Positions 51,309-59,638 are shown, counted from the first letter of the stretch. The stretch is DNA of 64,000 nt from Siphonodentalium dalli (GCA_032622095.1 CP136063.1:68647897-68711896), one strand, 5' to 3'. Translations and numbers: made by a program. The notes: a model not told the origin generated them from the sequence alone.

Positions 51309-51925
51309 CCAGCTGTGCATATGCAGAATCCACTGTAGGGTTTCCCTGTACATTTGTCGAGGATGACATGACACCACTTCACTTGCTTGCTGTCTGTAGA
51401 TTGTGAGGGCAAACATTGTCGTCCAGATAGAAGACAGAACATCTTGCTGTTGGTGTTGACATTGAAGCGAACAGAATGAAGGTGGCCCGACTTTATGTGT
51501 GCATAACTTCTTGTCAACTTGTATTTTCTTAGACAATTTTCCGAAAATTCCAGTCTGTTACCACCAAGCAGATACTTTTTAACTTGTGTTATGTCAATTT
51601 CTGGCAATTTTGAAATATCCGTCGTCCAGCCATCCATAACGTTCACGAAATCTGGTTTAAGACTTTTCAGTTCTGAAACCTCTTGGTCGGAGAGGAAATA
51701 TGTAGCGTTATCCAGTCCTCCATCTGCTTCTGCTACGTTCCCGATTGTCGATGTATAATTTGACGAATTTGCAGCTCCAACGGTAGAAATTCCTAGTTTA
51801 TGACACAAAAGTATTTCCTGTGCTGACCGTCCAACATTCAACTGCACGCCTTCGCGCTTACATACATCATCTAGTGCCTTTTTGGGTAGTGATTTTACGT
51901 TTTTCCAAGAGAGAAGATTGAGCAT
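51309..51925 (-). CDS. SWIM zinc-finger / nuclease gene, exon 1
   Basis: Starts with ATG at 51925 and runs open for 205 codons to a strong donor (gtaagtaat). The N-terminus (SLPKKALDDVCKREGVQLN ... SAQEIL) resembles a SAP-like helical segment, but weakly. The C-terminal part carries GWTTDISKLPEIDI and, at the end, GFCICTAG: the first half of a SWIM zinc finger (CxCxnCxH) finished by the next exon. SWIM plus YqaJ-type nuclease proteins are found as multicopy, probably mobile-element-related genes in invertebrates. The exon ends with two leftover bases that fit exon 2. The upstream sequence (51926-52010) is GC-rich relative to the neighbourhood, as a promoter might be. Confidence 0.75.
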
Positions 51926-53467
51926 GTTTATTTATTGTACCGCGGCGGAAAATTGTAAACAAAGCGAGCAGTGAAACGGAACCACTCGAGCGCGCGGTGT
52001 ATTATGGGAATTGCCGAAAGCGAGTATGTTCGGTGCAACTTACGCACTTCTCACTCTCTCGTCCTGTTACACTGGGGGCTCGTCTGGCCTGCAGCACGAA
52101 TGAAACATGGGATGACGCTTGTTGCTACATACGATATGGAAATCAACATACTTTTAATTTTTATCAGTCTCCGCTGGCACTATAGTGTATTCGATGAGAA
52201 TGGACATGTCTAGCAACAAACATGTGCTTTTTCTTGCGATCTCTCAATGTTACACCAGGTCTGTGGCTTTGGATGTGTCTGCCAGTATGGACCTGAGTGT
52301 CCAATATTATGGTGATATCATTATCGATATTAAAAGTCTTCGGTTGATGTTCTTATCACTTTGGATCTGCAACTAGATCTTTGCACATTGTACATTTGTA
52401 TGTAACATAACTACATGTAGTCTAAATAATGTATTCCATTGTTTTTGGACTATTTTTTGGCAAACACGACATTTTGGATCCACACTTTGGTAGGCAAACA
52501 TATTTGTATAATACTATTTTCTGGTCCAGGGTCGTTATAATATATGTTTTGGACGTTTCGTAGAATAGTAACAAAACTGTTGTCTAAAGCGGTATACGGT
52601 TATTACAACTTAACGGGCGTTAGCACGCTTTTGTACTATAAGCTAGATACAATTCAATTAAAGGGTGTCACAATGACAGCCTATTGTGACGTAGTATAGA
52701 TAGTGAGTGAGTTAAGGAGATCAGTAAACTGGGTCAATTTAGCAGCGTCTTCCATACTGAACAGGTGTATTTCGCCAAATTTCCAAGCACAGTTTTTATG
52801 AAAGCTGGGCATATCAATTATTATAAGATTAAATGTATTTAGGATGACAAGTCGAAACATCATATAACATTTTCGAAAACTAAGATGTTTATATATAGTA
52901 CTTGACATTCAATGCTGCCAGAGCGCTTTTCCCAAAGGGTTTTATTTATCTCTGGTTTAACGCAGGTTGTTAAGTGTAGAATTAGCCGCTGGGTATTTTT
53001 GTGTATGTTATATGTAACATTGTATCAGAGTTTAGATTGTTTATAACATAAAATTTGTATGCCACATGGAATCATGTCTTTTTGCTTAATTTATTAATTT
53101 GGTTTAGGCGAAAAACTCTGAATTGTTCCACGGCTTCCAATTTGTGTATGACTCTACTGATCTAAATACCAATAAAGATGCATGCTATCTGCTATATCTG
53201 TTTTAGTTGTATTTAGTCTAGCGCAGACCAGCGGCTCCCATCTCCACCTTGATGCCGCGTTTTAACGACCAGTATGATTTTTCTTGTTATGCTTGTTTGC
53301 ATTATCCATATATATGCTGGCCATGCATCGATTTATCCTGGTATAAATGTTGTCTCTTCTTTGTCATTTCTTGTTCATTTCATGTTTCATGTGTTTTGCT
53401 TCTTAAATCAGTGCTTAAATCGTTAATTACCAAATTGTACATTCATGTCTGAACTTTTGAGCTTCCC
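51926..53467. other. Intergenic, no supported gene
   Basis: Starts with a GC-rich patch (51945-52090) just upstream of the minus-strand gene, then AT-rich DNA. Several short open frames on both strands lack domains or splice context. The end approaches the retrotransposon remnant. Confidence 0.4.
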
Positions 53468-54153
53468 TTATGATGGAGTGCTTTGCTTTGCAAAAGTAAA
53501 TGCCGTTGTTGTGGTCACCACATGCAGTTGCTCGGGTAGGTATTCATTCGATTCAGCATAAAGTTTCAAGTCATCCATGTATGCATGGCAAATGACCAAC
53601 TTTCGGTCTCGAACATAGTACCCCAAACCATGATATAGTCCAGTTCGAATCCGAAGCGATACAACGACATGCAAAATAGTACCGCCCATAAAATAATAAG
53701 TCTGATAGCTGTTAACCCTCCATTATTATGCATTACTGAGACTGCCGTTTCCCATTTAGTCATGGAATATTAACAGGAAATGTTTGGCGTATTTACCGAT
53801 CTTAGCTATGCCACGGCAGTCGTTTATCCAGTTGTGGGACATTGTTGAGTGCATTTGTTTAGCACACCAGAGCTACGGAAGTTTCTCTCTTACTACGTAC
53901 ACAGTTATCAATGGTCATCTTGTTTACAAGGAATCGGCCCTTGCTTCCATGTGGCCATTTCATTGCTCCACATTTCTGAAATTATGCTGTAGGTGTATTT
54001 GTTTGTCATTATGGCGGTCAACAGTTTGTAAGTTAATGGCTGACAAGCAATTGGCCTATAATGTTTGGGCTTTTGAATACTGTTGTTCTTTTGAAAAACG
54101 GTTATACTGCCAGTGAGAAGCCAGATTGGAGAAACTGTTGTCTCTTGATGCAC
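53468..54153 (-). mobile_element. Decayed non-LTR retrotransposon reverse transcriptase
   Basis: Read on the minus strand in three successive frames: KHYRPIACQPLTYKLLTAI (the conserved RP-type RT motif), then a broken stretch resembling the VPH.W region (about 53760-53900), then MTKWETAVSV, and finally HAYMDDLKLYAESNE, the YMDD active-site motif followed by a typical LKLYA. Stops and frame changes interrupt it several times. The motif wording resembles R2/R4-type non-LTR elements, but the clade is uncertain. No endonuclease or terminal repeats are visible, so this is a fragment. Confidence 0.8.
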
Positions 54154-54417
54154 GGTGATATTAGTTATTTCCCGCGAAATATCGGCATAGCACGATCAGA
54201 GGCTCGTACAAGTCAAGAATTCTATATGTTCCGTTCTTTGTTGTTTGATGATACCCCGCCTGTTTGGGGGTATTTCAGGAACGATAACTCTATCCGAAGT
54301 ACGCGACCTATATTCTCTGCAGTACTCCCGTTGGTGTTAGTCTAGACAGTTTGACCTATATTCTCCGCCCACGCATTGCATCATGGTATATTTGTATACC
54401 GGTTGGGCATGTCCAAA

Positions 54418-54600
54418 AAATGTCAAAAACTTCAAAAACTTCAAAAATTTCAAAAACTTCAAAAATTTCAAAAATTTCAAAAACTTCAAAAACTTCAAAA
54501 ACTTCAAAAATTTCAAAAACTTCAAAAATTTCAAAAATTTCACAAATTTCAAAAAACTTTTAAAAAATATAAATTTTTCTAAAAACTTCAAAAATTAAAC
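54418..54600. repeat. ~12-bp minisatellite (inverted E copy)
   Basis: Copies of aaaaacttcaaaaatttc. It is open in several frames on both strands (Lys/Ser/Thr or Phe/Leu/Lys runs), a product of low complexity. Matching arrays on the other strand lie at about 59796-59960 and 62868-62998; the palindrome's right arm has lost nearly all copies (56866-56888). Confidence 0.85.
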
Positions 54601-54740
54601 AAAATTCAGGATTTAGTAAAAAATATGGCTTGTGCCTTTCATCGGAAAGCTCTGGGGGTACGGTGGTGAGCGCCACCGAAAAGAGCAAGTGAGCGAGGGA
54701 AAAAAGAGAAAAATAACATGACATGTGGTACATACTACAA

Positions 54741-54746
54741 TTTATT
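54741..54746 (-). terminator. Polyadenylation signal (inverted copy)
   Basis: AATAAA on the minus strand, 8 bases after the stop of the 67-residue ORF at 54754. Confidence 0.45.
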
Positions 54747-54753
54747 ATATTAA

Positions 54754-54957
54754 CTATTCACTGTAACGTTCGTCCGAATTGTCATCACTTTCGTCAGATG
54801 TGTCATTTGTTTCGTCCATGAACTTTTCTAGCAATGGTCTGTACTTTAATATTGACATTTTCACTGCATCACGATCTTCAAAACCATTATTCATATATTT
54901 GTCCACTTTATCCACCGGCCTTTCAATAGCCTTCGAAAATTTAGGTAAATTACTCAT
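54754..54957 (-). CDS. Conserved 67-residue ORF, inverted copy
   Basis: Encodes the same protein as 56536-56739 (MSNLPKFSKAIERPVDK ... acidic tail) on the minus strand, without a disabling change. It lies in the left arm of the palindrome together with the 43-residue ORF, but the finger ORF upstream is cut by the palindrome junction. Confidence 0.5.
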   Translation of the reverse strand: MSNLPKFSKAIERPVDKVDKYMNNGFEDRDAVKMSILKYRPLLEKFMDETNDTSDESDDNSDERYSE

Positions 54958-55049
54958 CCTAGTTCAGTGAATATATCGTTTGGAGTTTCCTTTTTAACTT
55001 TTCAAATGTTTGTCTTCTTCGCTCTTCCTCCTTTTATCTCTTTATCTCT

Positions 55050-55181
55050 TTAACTTATCTTCTTAGCTCCGGGTTTCCTTATAAGTTTTCCAGGTTTCGC
55101 TTCAGTCTTGGGTAGGTCTTTCGAGTCATCGTAGGGTACATATTTATTAAGATCAAAGTCATAATAGTACGGAGTCCCCAT
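55050..55181 (-). CDS. Conserved 43-residue ORF, inverted copy
   Basis: Starts MGTPYYYDFDLNKYVPYDD and ends GAKKIS. Identical layout to the forward copies at 56312, 59204 and 62294. Its ATG overlaps the end of the longer Arg/Pro-rich frame. Confidence 0.45.
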   Translation of the reverse strand: MGTPYYYDFDLNKYVPYDDSKDLPKTEAKPGKLIRKPGAKKIS

Positions 55182-55289
55182 TCTGGCTAAAGTTCAAAGT
55201 GTACTCTGAAATAGTAATTTTTATAGGCGCCAAATTACCATCCAAGACATATACCCTTATAAACTGCGGGGTCAGTCCTAGTAACGCGC

Positions 55290-55578
55290 ACGTCAACGCC
55301 GCCGGCGGCGGCGTTTTCGGCGGCGGCGGCGTATGCGGCGTTTGCGGCGGCGGCGTATGCGGCGGCGGCGTTTGTGGCGTTTGCGGCAAGCGGCGGCGGC
55401 GGCGTTTGCGGCGTATGCGGCGTTTGCGTTTGTTGTTGCGTTTGCGTTTGTTGTTGTTGTTGTTGCGTTTGCGTTTGTTGTTGTTGCGTTTGCGTTTGTT
55501 GTTGTTGTTGTTGCGTTTGTTGTTGTTGTTGTTGCGTTTGTTGTTGTTGTTGTTGTTGCGTTTGCGTTTGTTGTTGTT
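55290..55578. repeat. Triplet-rich low-complexity block at the palindrome junction
   Basis: Mixed gcc/ggc and ttg/ttgttgcgtttgcg hexamer runs, much longer than the CAA/GCC tract in the other E copies. It is open in nearly all frames on both strands (poly-Q/T, poly-A/V, poly-C/V), so apparent proteins here are not evidence of coding. Confidence 0.85.
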
Positions 55579-55716
55579 GTCGAACGGGAAGGCAGTTGGG
55601 ATAATTTCTTCCAGGAATGTCTGAATATTGACAATTACTCGTCAAAAATGTTGACAATGAACCATAATGTTTTCAGATCGATTCATGGATGTGTAAATTA
55701 TTGGCAAACATATTAA
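55579..55716 (+). pseudogene. Truncated Bcl-2-like ORF (C-terminal tail)
   Basis: Only the last ~45 codons of the Bcl-2-like gene remain, beginning in the BH2 region (EREGSWDNFF) and running to the same stop. The 5' part is replaced by the triplet-repeat end of the inverted arm. The result is an in-frame but meaningless fusion of low complexity to the BH2 tail. Confidence 0.75.
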
Positions 55717-55731
55717 TATCAATTGTGTGTT

Positions 55732-55754
55732 TATATATATATATATATATATAT
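55732..55754. repeat. TA microsatellite, copy 1
   Basis: About 11 TA units, 15 bp after the Bcl-2-like stop. The same site has about 20 units at 58596-58637 and about 24 at 61672-61719, followed in each case by a GCC-rich word. Confidence 0.9.
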
Positions 55755-55931
55755 CCGCAAACGCGGCCGCCGCCGCCAAACGCCAATTTTTTACCTATAC
55801 AATAGAGTGTGCATATTGAAATCACTCATAATTGCATTGACATTTGTATCCAGTACAAACAACACGAAGAGACGTTATGAACGACAGTCTGAACTAGTGA
55901 ACTAGTCCACCACTTTTCCTTGTTTCTGTTC

Positions 55932-55941
55932 TATATAAATA
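55932..55941 (+). promoter_or_regulatory. TATA box upstream of finger ORF, copy 1
   Basis: TATATAAATA ends 44 bases before the ATG at 55986; an initiator-like ttcactga lies about 25-30 bases downstream of it. Conserved in all three E copies. A similar ttcactga precedes the 67-residue ORF by about 12 bases. Confidence 0.55.
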
Positions 55942-55985
55942 TAGGTGCATAGAAGAACGCTCGATTTCACTGATTATATAGGAAA

Positions 55986-56258
55986 ATGAAGTATGAGTGT
56001 GAAGAGTGCTTAAGTGCCTATGCTTGCCAAGATAGTTTGAAGCGTCATATCAAAGTTAAACACACGCCTTCAGAACAACAACAACAACAACACCACCACC
56101 AACAACAACAACAACAACAACATGCGGCGCCGCAAACGCCGCATACGCCGCTTGCCGCAAACGCCGCCGCCGCCGAAAACGCCGCCGCCGGCGGCGTTGA
56201 CGTGCGCGTTACTAGGACTGACCCCGCAGTTTATAAGGGTATACGTCTTGGATGGTAA
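55986..56258 (+). CDS. Single C2H2-finger ORF with low-complexity tail, copy 1
   Basis: 90 residues. The N-terminus YECEECLSAYACQDSLKRH plus IKVKH is one classical C2H2 finger (C-x2-C-x12-H-x4-H). It is followed by a Gln/His-rich run encoded by CAA/CAC triplets, then Ala/Asn/Thr/Pro repeats from GCC-type triplets, and a non-repetitive end (VDVRVTRTDPAVYKGIRLGW). The TATA box at 55932 and the ATG context suggest a real transcript. A single finger is weak for sequence-specific DNA binding alone. The tail lies in the same DNA as another open frame, so the true C-terminus is uncertain. Confidence 0.6.
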   Translation: MKYECEECLSAYACQDSLKRHIKVKHTPSEQQQQQHHHQQQQQQQHAAPQTPHTPLAANAAAAENAAAGGVDVRVTRTDPAVYKGIRLGW

Positions 56259-56334
56259 TTTGGCGCCTATAAAAATTACTATTTCAGAGTACACTTTGAA
56301 CTTTAGCCAGAATGGGGACTCCGTACTATTATGA
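56122..56334 (+). CDS. Overlapping Arg/Pro-rich ORF, copy 1
   Basis: In the frame next to the finger ORF: MRRRKRRIRR, a Pro/Thr stretch, then a non-repetitive part (LTPQFIRVYVLDGNLAPIKI ... SVLL) that looks more protein-like than the finger ORF's tail. It ends just inside the 43-residue ORF. Either it is translated on its own, or it is the true downstream part of the finger protein after a frame change, or it is spurious. It stays open in all E copies. Confidence 0.4.
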   Translation: MRRRKRRIRRLPQTPPPPKTPPPAALTCALLGLTPQFIRVYVLDGNLAPIKITISEYTLNFSQNGDSVLL

Positions 56335-56443
56335 CTTTGATCTTAATAAATATGTACCCTACGATGACTCGAAAGACCTACCCAAGACTGAAGCGAAACC
56401 TGGAAAACTTATAAGGAAACCCGGAGCTAAGAAGATAAGTTAA
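56312..56443 (+). CDS. Conserved 43-residue ORF, copy 1
   Basis: MGTPYYYDFDLNKYVPYDD, then a Lys/Pro-rich basic end with GAKKIS. Too short to classify, but its frame is intact in four copies, including one with a silent change at the fourth-to-fifth codon region in copy 3. It could be a small structural or accessory protein. No family recognised. Confidence 0.5.
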   Translation: MGTPYYYDFDLNKYVPYDDSKDLPKTEAKPGKLIRKPGAKKIS

Positions 56444-56535
56444 AGAGATAAAGAGATAAAAGGAGGAAGAGCGAAGAAGACAAACATTTGAAAAGTTAAA
56501 AAGGAAACTCCAAACGATATATTCACTGAACTAGG

Positions 56536-56739
56536 ATGAGTAATTTACCTAAATTTTCGAAGGCTATTGAAAGGCCGGTGGATAAAGTGGACAAATATAT
56601 GAATAATGGTTTTGAAGATCGTGATGCAGTGAAAATGTCAATATTAAAGTACAGACCATTGCTAGAAAAGTTCATGGACGAAACAAATGACACATCTGAC
56701 GAAAGTGATGACAATTCGGACGAACGTTACAGTGAATAG
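56536..56739 (+). CDS. Conserved 67-residue ORF, copy 1
   Basis: MSNLPKFSKAIERPVDK, a central KMSILKYRPLLEKFMDE helix-like part, and an acidic Ser/Asp/Glu tail. Identical or nearly so in four copies. No known family is recognised. It starts right after an initiator-like ttcactgaac and is followed by a polyadenylation signal, so it may have its own short transcript. Confidence 0.55.
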   Translation: MSNLPKFSKAIERPVDKVDKYMNNGFEDRDAVKMSILKYRPLLEKFMDETNDTSDESDDNSDERYSE

Positions 56740-56746
56740 TTAATAT

Positions 56747-56752
56747 AATAAA
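56747..56752 (+). terminator. Polyadenylation signal, copy 1
   Basis: AATAAA, 8 bases after the 67-residue ORF stop, followed by a GT-rich stretch (ttgtagtatgt). Likely the common 3' end of the E-module transcripts. Confidence 0.5.
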
Positions 56753-57262
56753 TTGTAGTATGTACCACATGTCATGTTATTTTTCTCTTTTTTCCCTCGC
56801 TCACTTGCTCTTTTCGGTGGCGCTCACCACCGTACCCCCAGAGCTTTCCGATGAAAGTTGAACTTTTTGAACTTTTTGAAGTTTTTTGGACATGCCCAAC
56901 CGGTATACAAATAGACCATGATGCAATGCGTGGGCGGAGAATATAGGTCAAACTGTCTAGATTAACACCAACGGGAGTACTGCAGAGAATATAGGTCGCG
57001 TACTTCGGATAGAGTTATCGTTCCTGAAATACCCCCAAACAGACGGGGTATCATCAGTTGTTGTCTATCTATCCGATCCGCGCGTTTTAGTGTTCGCCAT
57101 TTCCCCATATTCCGCCCGAACCGTGCTATATCAACGGGGTTATGGTAGTTGCGTGTATGTCTCTAAAATGTCTCGTAAAATGTTTTACGTTTGTTGTGAA
57201 TTTCTGGTTTTGATGTTGCTTCTCCACATACCAGCTACATGTAGCAGTGTTCTGTATTTCAG

Positions 57263-57433
57263 AGCAACCATCAAATACCGACCGCTGCCCGGATGGCAAA
57301 AACCGACTCTCCGTCGGAGGATCTCAGGTGTTCTGTGGCAGGGGCCCAAGTCATCAGGATTGTCCTAGAACTCATTTCTGTCACATCTCTCCCACCGACC
57401 GCTTCGCATTTTGCTGCAAGAAGAAGAGGCCAA
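57263..57433 (+). CDS. Lustrin-type cysteine-rich exon, copy 1
   Basis: Acceptor gttctgtatttcag, donor gtaagcaa, 171 nt, phase 1 on both sides. It encodes DRCPDGKNRLSVGG, FCGRG, CPRTHFC and FAFCC: six Cys in the C...C...C...C...CC layout of Lustrin-type cysteine-rich domains, which occur in molluscan shell matrix and other secreted proteins. Its phase matches the WSC exons, and its end (RP, then a split codon) resembles their linker, so it could belong to the same kind of secreted modular gene. The upstream hydrophobic frame (from 57168) does not connect in frame. Confidence 0.7.
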
Positions 57434-57590
57434 GTAAGCAAATCATCTATTGTGTTATGACAATCGATTAATTTAAATACTCTAGGACATATTTGTAACC
57501 AGATTATTGTTTATGCGTTCTGCTTTTGTCAATCGAGCAGAATTGTTAATTTCATGAAACAATTGGTCAATACGGTGGCAAATATTTGTG

Positions 57591-57666
57591 GAGCTCCGTG
57601 ATCCAGTGGTCAGCGTGTCGGACTTGTCTTCGTTTTCAACACATCGAGGTGAGATCGCAGCCTGTC
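57591..57666 (+). other. tRNA-like stretch in H, copy 1
   Basis: gagctccgtgatccagtggt followed by cagcgtgtcggactt resembles the 5' half of a tRNA (A-box-like ccagtggtcagcg). The B-box region (aggtgagatcgcagcc) is degenerate. Copies are at 60666-60741 and 63693-63768. Probably the head of an old SINE. Confidence 0.3.
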
Positions 57667-57799
57667 GTGAATTATTGCGAGTGTTATGCACAAGTGGCTT
57701 GGTCAACGTGCGCGACGCCCGATTGTTGATTGTACTCTGTTCAAATATCGCACCACCGTTTGACCATTGAGCAACGTCGATCGTATTCTGGTTTATTCA

Positions 57800-57839
57800 C
57801 GCGCGGAGGGGGAGGGGGTGAGAGGGCCGCGCGCGCGCC
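57800..57839. other. GC-rich start of E, copy 1
   Basis: gcgcggagggggagggggtg and agagggccgcgcgcgcgcc mark the sharp left edge of E. The G-rich run and the gcgcgcgc word could form secondary structure. The same block is at 60873-60914 and is absent after the third H module. Confidence 0.6.
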
Positions 57840-57969
57840 AATTTTACCAAAGAACAATGTCGGCACATTTAACATCTAAAATTAGAAATGAAACGTGTCG
57901 GAACACGTTAATATCATGCATTTTGATTGGTTTGCTGGCTCAACATAATAAAGGGACTGCTGATATTTT

Positions 57970-58581
57970 ATGTCTGACGTAGAAGGGAAAAAAATAATAA
58001 TGGATACACAGCTCAAGAAATTGAACAGTATGGAAGTTGGCGCAGTTACGAAATATTTGATGAAAAGTTATGTCAGGCATATCATTCTGAGAAACGGCTT
58101 TCATTACCCAAACACTAATAACTTTTATTTATCAGAATTAGATGAAATACGTGACTGCACCAGAAGAATACTTCAACAGCTGGAAAATTATAACATGTGG
58201 CTGTTAAATGAGCTGACAGGGAAATTGGACAGTTACGATAGGGATCATTTTCCCTATATATTTAGTGACTTGTTGGACAATATATTTCGGGAAGATGGCC
58301 CCTACACATGGGAGAGAATAATGGCTGCATTCCTGTTCACAGGAAAAATGTGTTTAAAAGCATACAAAGACAACGACTTCTCATTGGTCAGCGAAATTGT
58401 GCAATGGGCACACACTATCGTGACATTATACACTGACCAATGGGTCGAACGGGAAGGCAGTTGGGATAATTTCTTCCAGGAATGTCTAAATATTGACAAT
58501 TACTCGTCAAAAATGTTGACAATGAACCATAATGTTTTCAGATCGATTCATGGATGTGTAAATTATTGGCAAACATATTAA
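57970..58581 (+). CDS. Bcl-2-like apoptosis regulator, copy 1
   Basis: 203 residues, intronless. BH1 is clear at about 104-126 (IFREDGPYTWERIMAAFLFT), matching the family's F-R-D-G-x-x-x-W-x-R-I pattern. BH2 is at about 158-170 (WVEREGSWDNFF). A BH4-like helix lies at 25-45. The BH3 region (about 57-75) lacks the usual LxxxGD core, and there is no C-terminal membrane anchor. Such proteins bind pro-apoptotic BH3 partners at mitochondria. Animal Bcl-2 genes commonly carry an intron in the BH2 region; its absence here fits a retrocopy or virus-borne gene. Copy 2 differs at three residues. Whether it blocks or promotes cell death cannot be told from sequence. Confidence 0.8.
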   Translation: MSDVEGKKIIMDTQLKKLNSMEVGAVTKYLMKSYVRHIILRNGFHYPNTNNFYLSELDEIRDCTRRILQQLENYNMWLLNELTGKLDSYDRDHFPYIFSDLLDNIFREDGPYTWERIMAAFLFTGKMCLKAYKDNDFSLVSEIVQWAHTIVTLYTDQWVEREGSWDNFFQECLNIDNYSSKMLTMNHNVFRSIHGCVNYWQTY

Positions 58582-58593
58582 TATCAATTGTGT

Positions 58594-58595
<2 letters not shown>

Positions 58596-58637
<42 letters not shown>
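58596..58637. repeat. TA microsatellite, copy 2
   Basis: About 20 TA units directly downstream of the Bcl-2-like ORF. Confidence 0.9.
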
Positions 58638-58639
<2 letters not shown>

Positions 58640-58814
58640 GCAAATGCCGCCGCCGCCGCCAAACGCCAATTTTTTACCTATACAATAGAGTGTGCATATT
58701 GAAATCACTCATAATTGCATTGACATTTGTATCCAGTACAAACAACACGAAGAGACGTTATGAACGACAGTCTGAACTAGTGAACTTGTCCACCACTTTT
58801 CCTTGTTTCTGTTC

Positions 58815-58824
58815 TATATAAATA
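58815..58824 (+). promoter_or_regulatory. TATA box upstream of finger ORF, copy 2
   Basis: TATATAAATA at the same distance from the ATG (58869) as in copy 1. Confidence 0.55.
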
Positions 58825-58868
58825 TAGGTGCATAGAAGAACGCTCGATTTCACTGATTATATAGGAAA

Positions 58869-59150
58869 ATGAAGTATGAGTGTGAAGAGTGCTTAAGTAC
58901 CTATGCTTGCCAAGATAGTTTGAAGCGTCATATCAAAGTTAAACACACGCCTTCAGAGCAACAACAACAACAACATGCGGCTCCGCAAACGCCGCATACG
59001 CCGCTTGCCGCAAACGCCGCCGCCATATACGCCGCCGCCGCAAACCCCGCATACGCCGCCGCCGCCGAAAACGCCGCCACCGGCGGCGTTGACGTGCGCG
59101 TTACTAGGACTGACCCCGCAGTTTATAAGGGTATACGTCTTGGATGGTAA
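58869..59150 (+). CDS. Single C2H2-finger ORF, copy 2
   Basis: 93 residues. The finger is intact (YECEECLSTYACQDSLKRH; Ala to Thr at one position). The Gln run is shorter and the Ala/Asn part longer and altered (IYAAAANPAYAAA) compared with copy 1, as expected for slippage in triplet repeats; the end VDVRVTRTDPAVYKGIRLGW is unchanged. Confidence 0.6.
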   Translation: MKYECEECLSTYACQDSLKRHIKVKHTPSEQQQQQHAAPQTPHTPLAANAAAIYAAAANPAYAAAAENAATGGVDVRVTRTDPAVYKGIRLGW

Positions 59151-59226
59151 TTTGGCGCCTATACAAATTACTATTTCAGAGTACACTTTGAACTTTAGCC
59201 AGAATGGGGACTCCGTACTATTATGA
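58975..59226 (+). CDS. Overlapping Arg/Pro-rich ORF, copy 2
   Basis: MRLRKRRIRR, a Pro/Thr/His stretch and the same non-repetitive end, with one replacement (IQITIS for IKITIS). Open along its full length, as in the other copies. Confidence 0.4.
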   Translation: MRLRKRRIRRLPQTPPPYTPPPQTPHTPPPPKTPPPAALTCALLGLTPQFIRVYVLDGNLAPIQITISEYTLNFSQNGDSVLL

Positions 59227-59335
59227 CTTTGATCTTAATAAATATGTACCCTACGATGACTCGAAAGACCTACCCAAGACTGAAGCGAAACCTGGAAAAC
59301 TTATAAGGAAACCCGGAGCTAAGAAGATAAGTTAA
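59204..59335 (+). CDS. Conserved 43-residue ORF, copy 2
   Basis: Same protein as the first copy (MGTPYYYDFDLNKYVPYDD ... GAKKIS). Confidence 0.5.
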   Translation: MGTPYYYDFDLNKYVPYDDSKDLPKTEAKPGKLIRKPGAKKIS

Positions 59336-59427
59336 AGAGATAAAGAGATAAAAGGATGAAGAGCGAAGAAGACAAACATTTGAAAAGTTAAAAAGGAAAC
59401 TCCAAACGATATATTCACTGAACTAGG

Positions 59428-59631
59428 ATGAGTAATTTACCTAAATTTTCGAAGGCTATTGAAAGGCCGGTGGATAAAGTGGACAAATATATGAATAATG
59501 GTTTTGAAGATCGTGATGCAGTGAAAATGTCAATATTAAAGTACAGACCATTGCTAGAAAAGTTCATGGACGAAACAAATGACACATCTGACGAAAGTGA
59601 TGACAATTCGGACGAACGGTACAGTGAATAG
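59428..59631 (+). CDS. Conserved 67-residue ORF, copy 2
   Basis: Same protein as copy 1; a nucleotide change near the end (gaacggtac for gaacgttac) is silent. Confidence 0.55.
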   Translation: MSNLPKFSKAIERPVDKVDKYMNNGFEDRDAVKMSILKYRPLLEKFMDETNDTSDESDDNSDERYSE

Positions 59632-59638
59632 TTAATAT

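Larger units (their letters stand above)
54248..57057. repeat. Palindromic partial E module
   Basis: 54248-55578 is the reverse complement of about 56055-57057 (arms differ in triplet and 12-bp repeat lengths). Both outer ends carry the small hairpin atacccc...ggggtat. Between the arms lie the tail of the Bcl-2-like ORF (55579-55716), a TA run, and the start of the finger ORF. The junction falls inside CAA/GCC-type triplet repeats at about 55579, where the inverted copy meets the Bcl-2 tail at the shared word gtcgaacggg. Confidence 0.85.
57058..57799 (+). repeat. H module, copy 1
   Basis: Host-like segment containing the Lustrin-type exon and a tRNA-like stretch. Its right end (...ttctggtttattca) changes abruptly to the GC-rich start of E. 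The intron downstream of the exon shows nothing else coding. Confidence 0.7.

Noticed and set aside
54337-54598. Lys/Phe/Leu or Lys/Ser/Thr repeat proteins
   Set aside because: Products of a 12-bp minisatellite, open in several frames on both strands, and reduced to a few copies in the palindrome's other arm.
55199-55657. Long poly-Gln/Thr, poly-Ala/Val and Cys/Val open frames
   Set aside because: All come from the ttg/gcc triplet and hexamer tract at the palindrome junction; stop-free in nearly every frame by composition.
57090-57368. Hydrophobic signal-peptide-like frame (MSRKMFYVCCEFLVLMLLL) before the Lustrin exon
   Set aside because: It does not join the six-Cys frame: no usable donor exists before the acceptor, and the second H copy has a stop in this frame. 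It may still be a first exon of something else.
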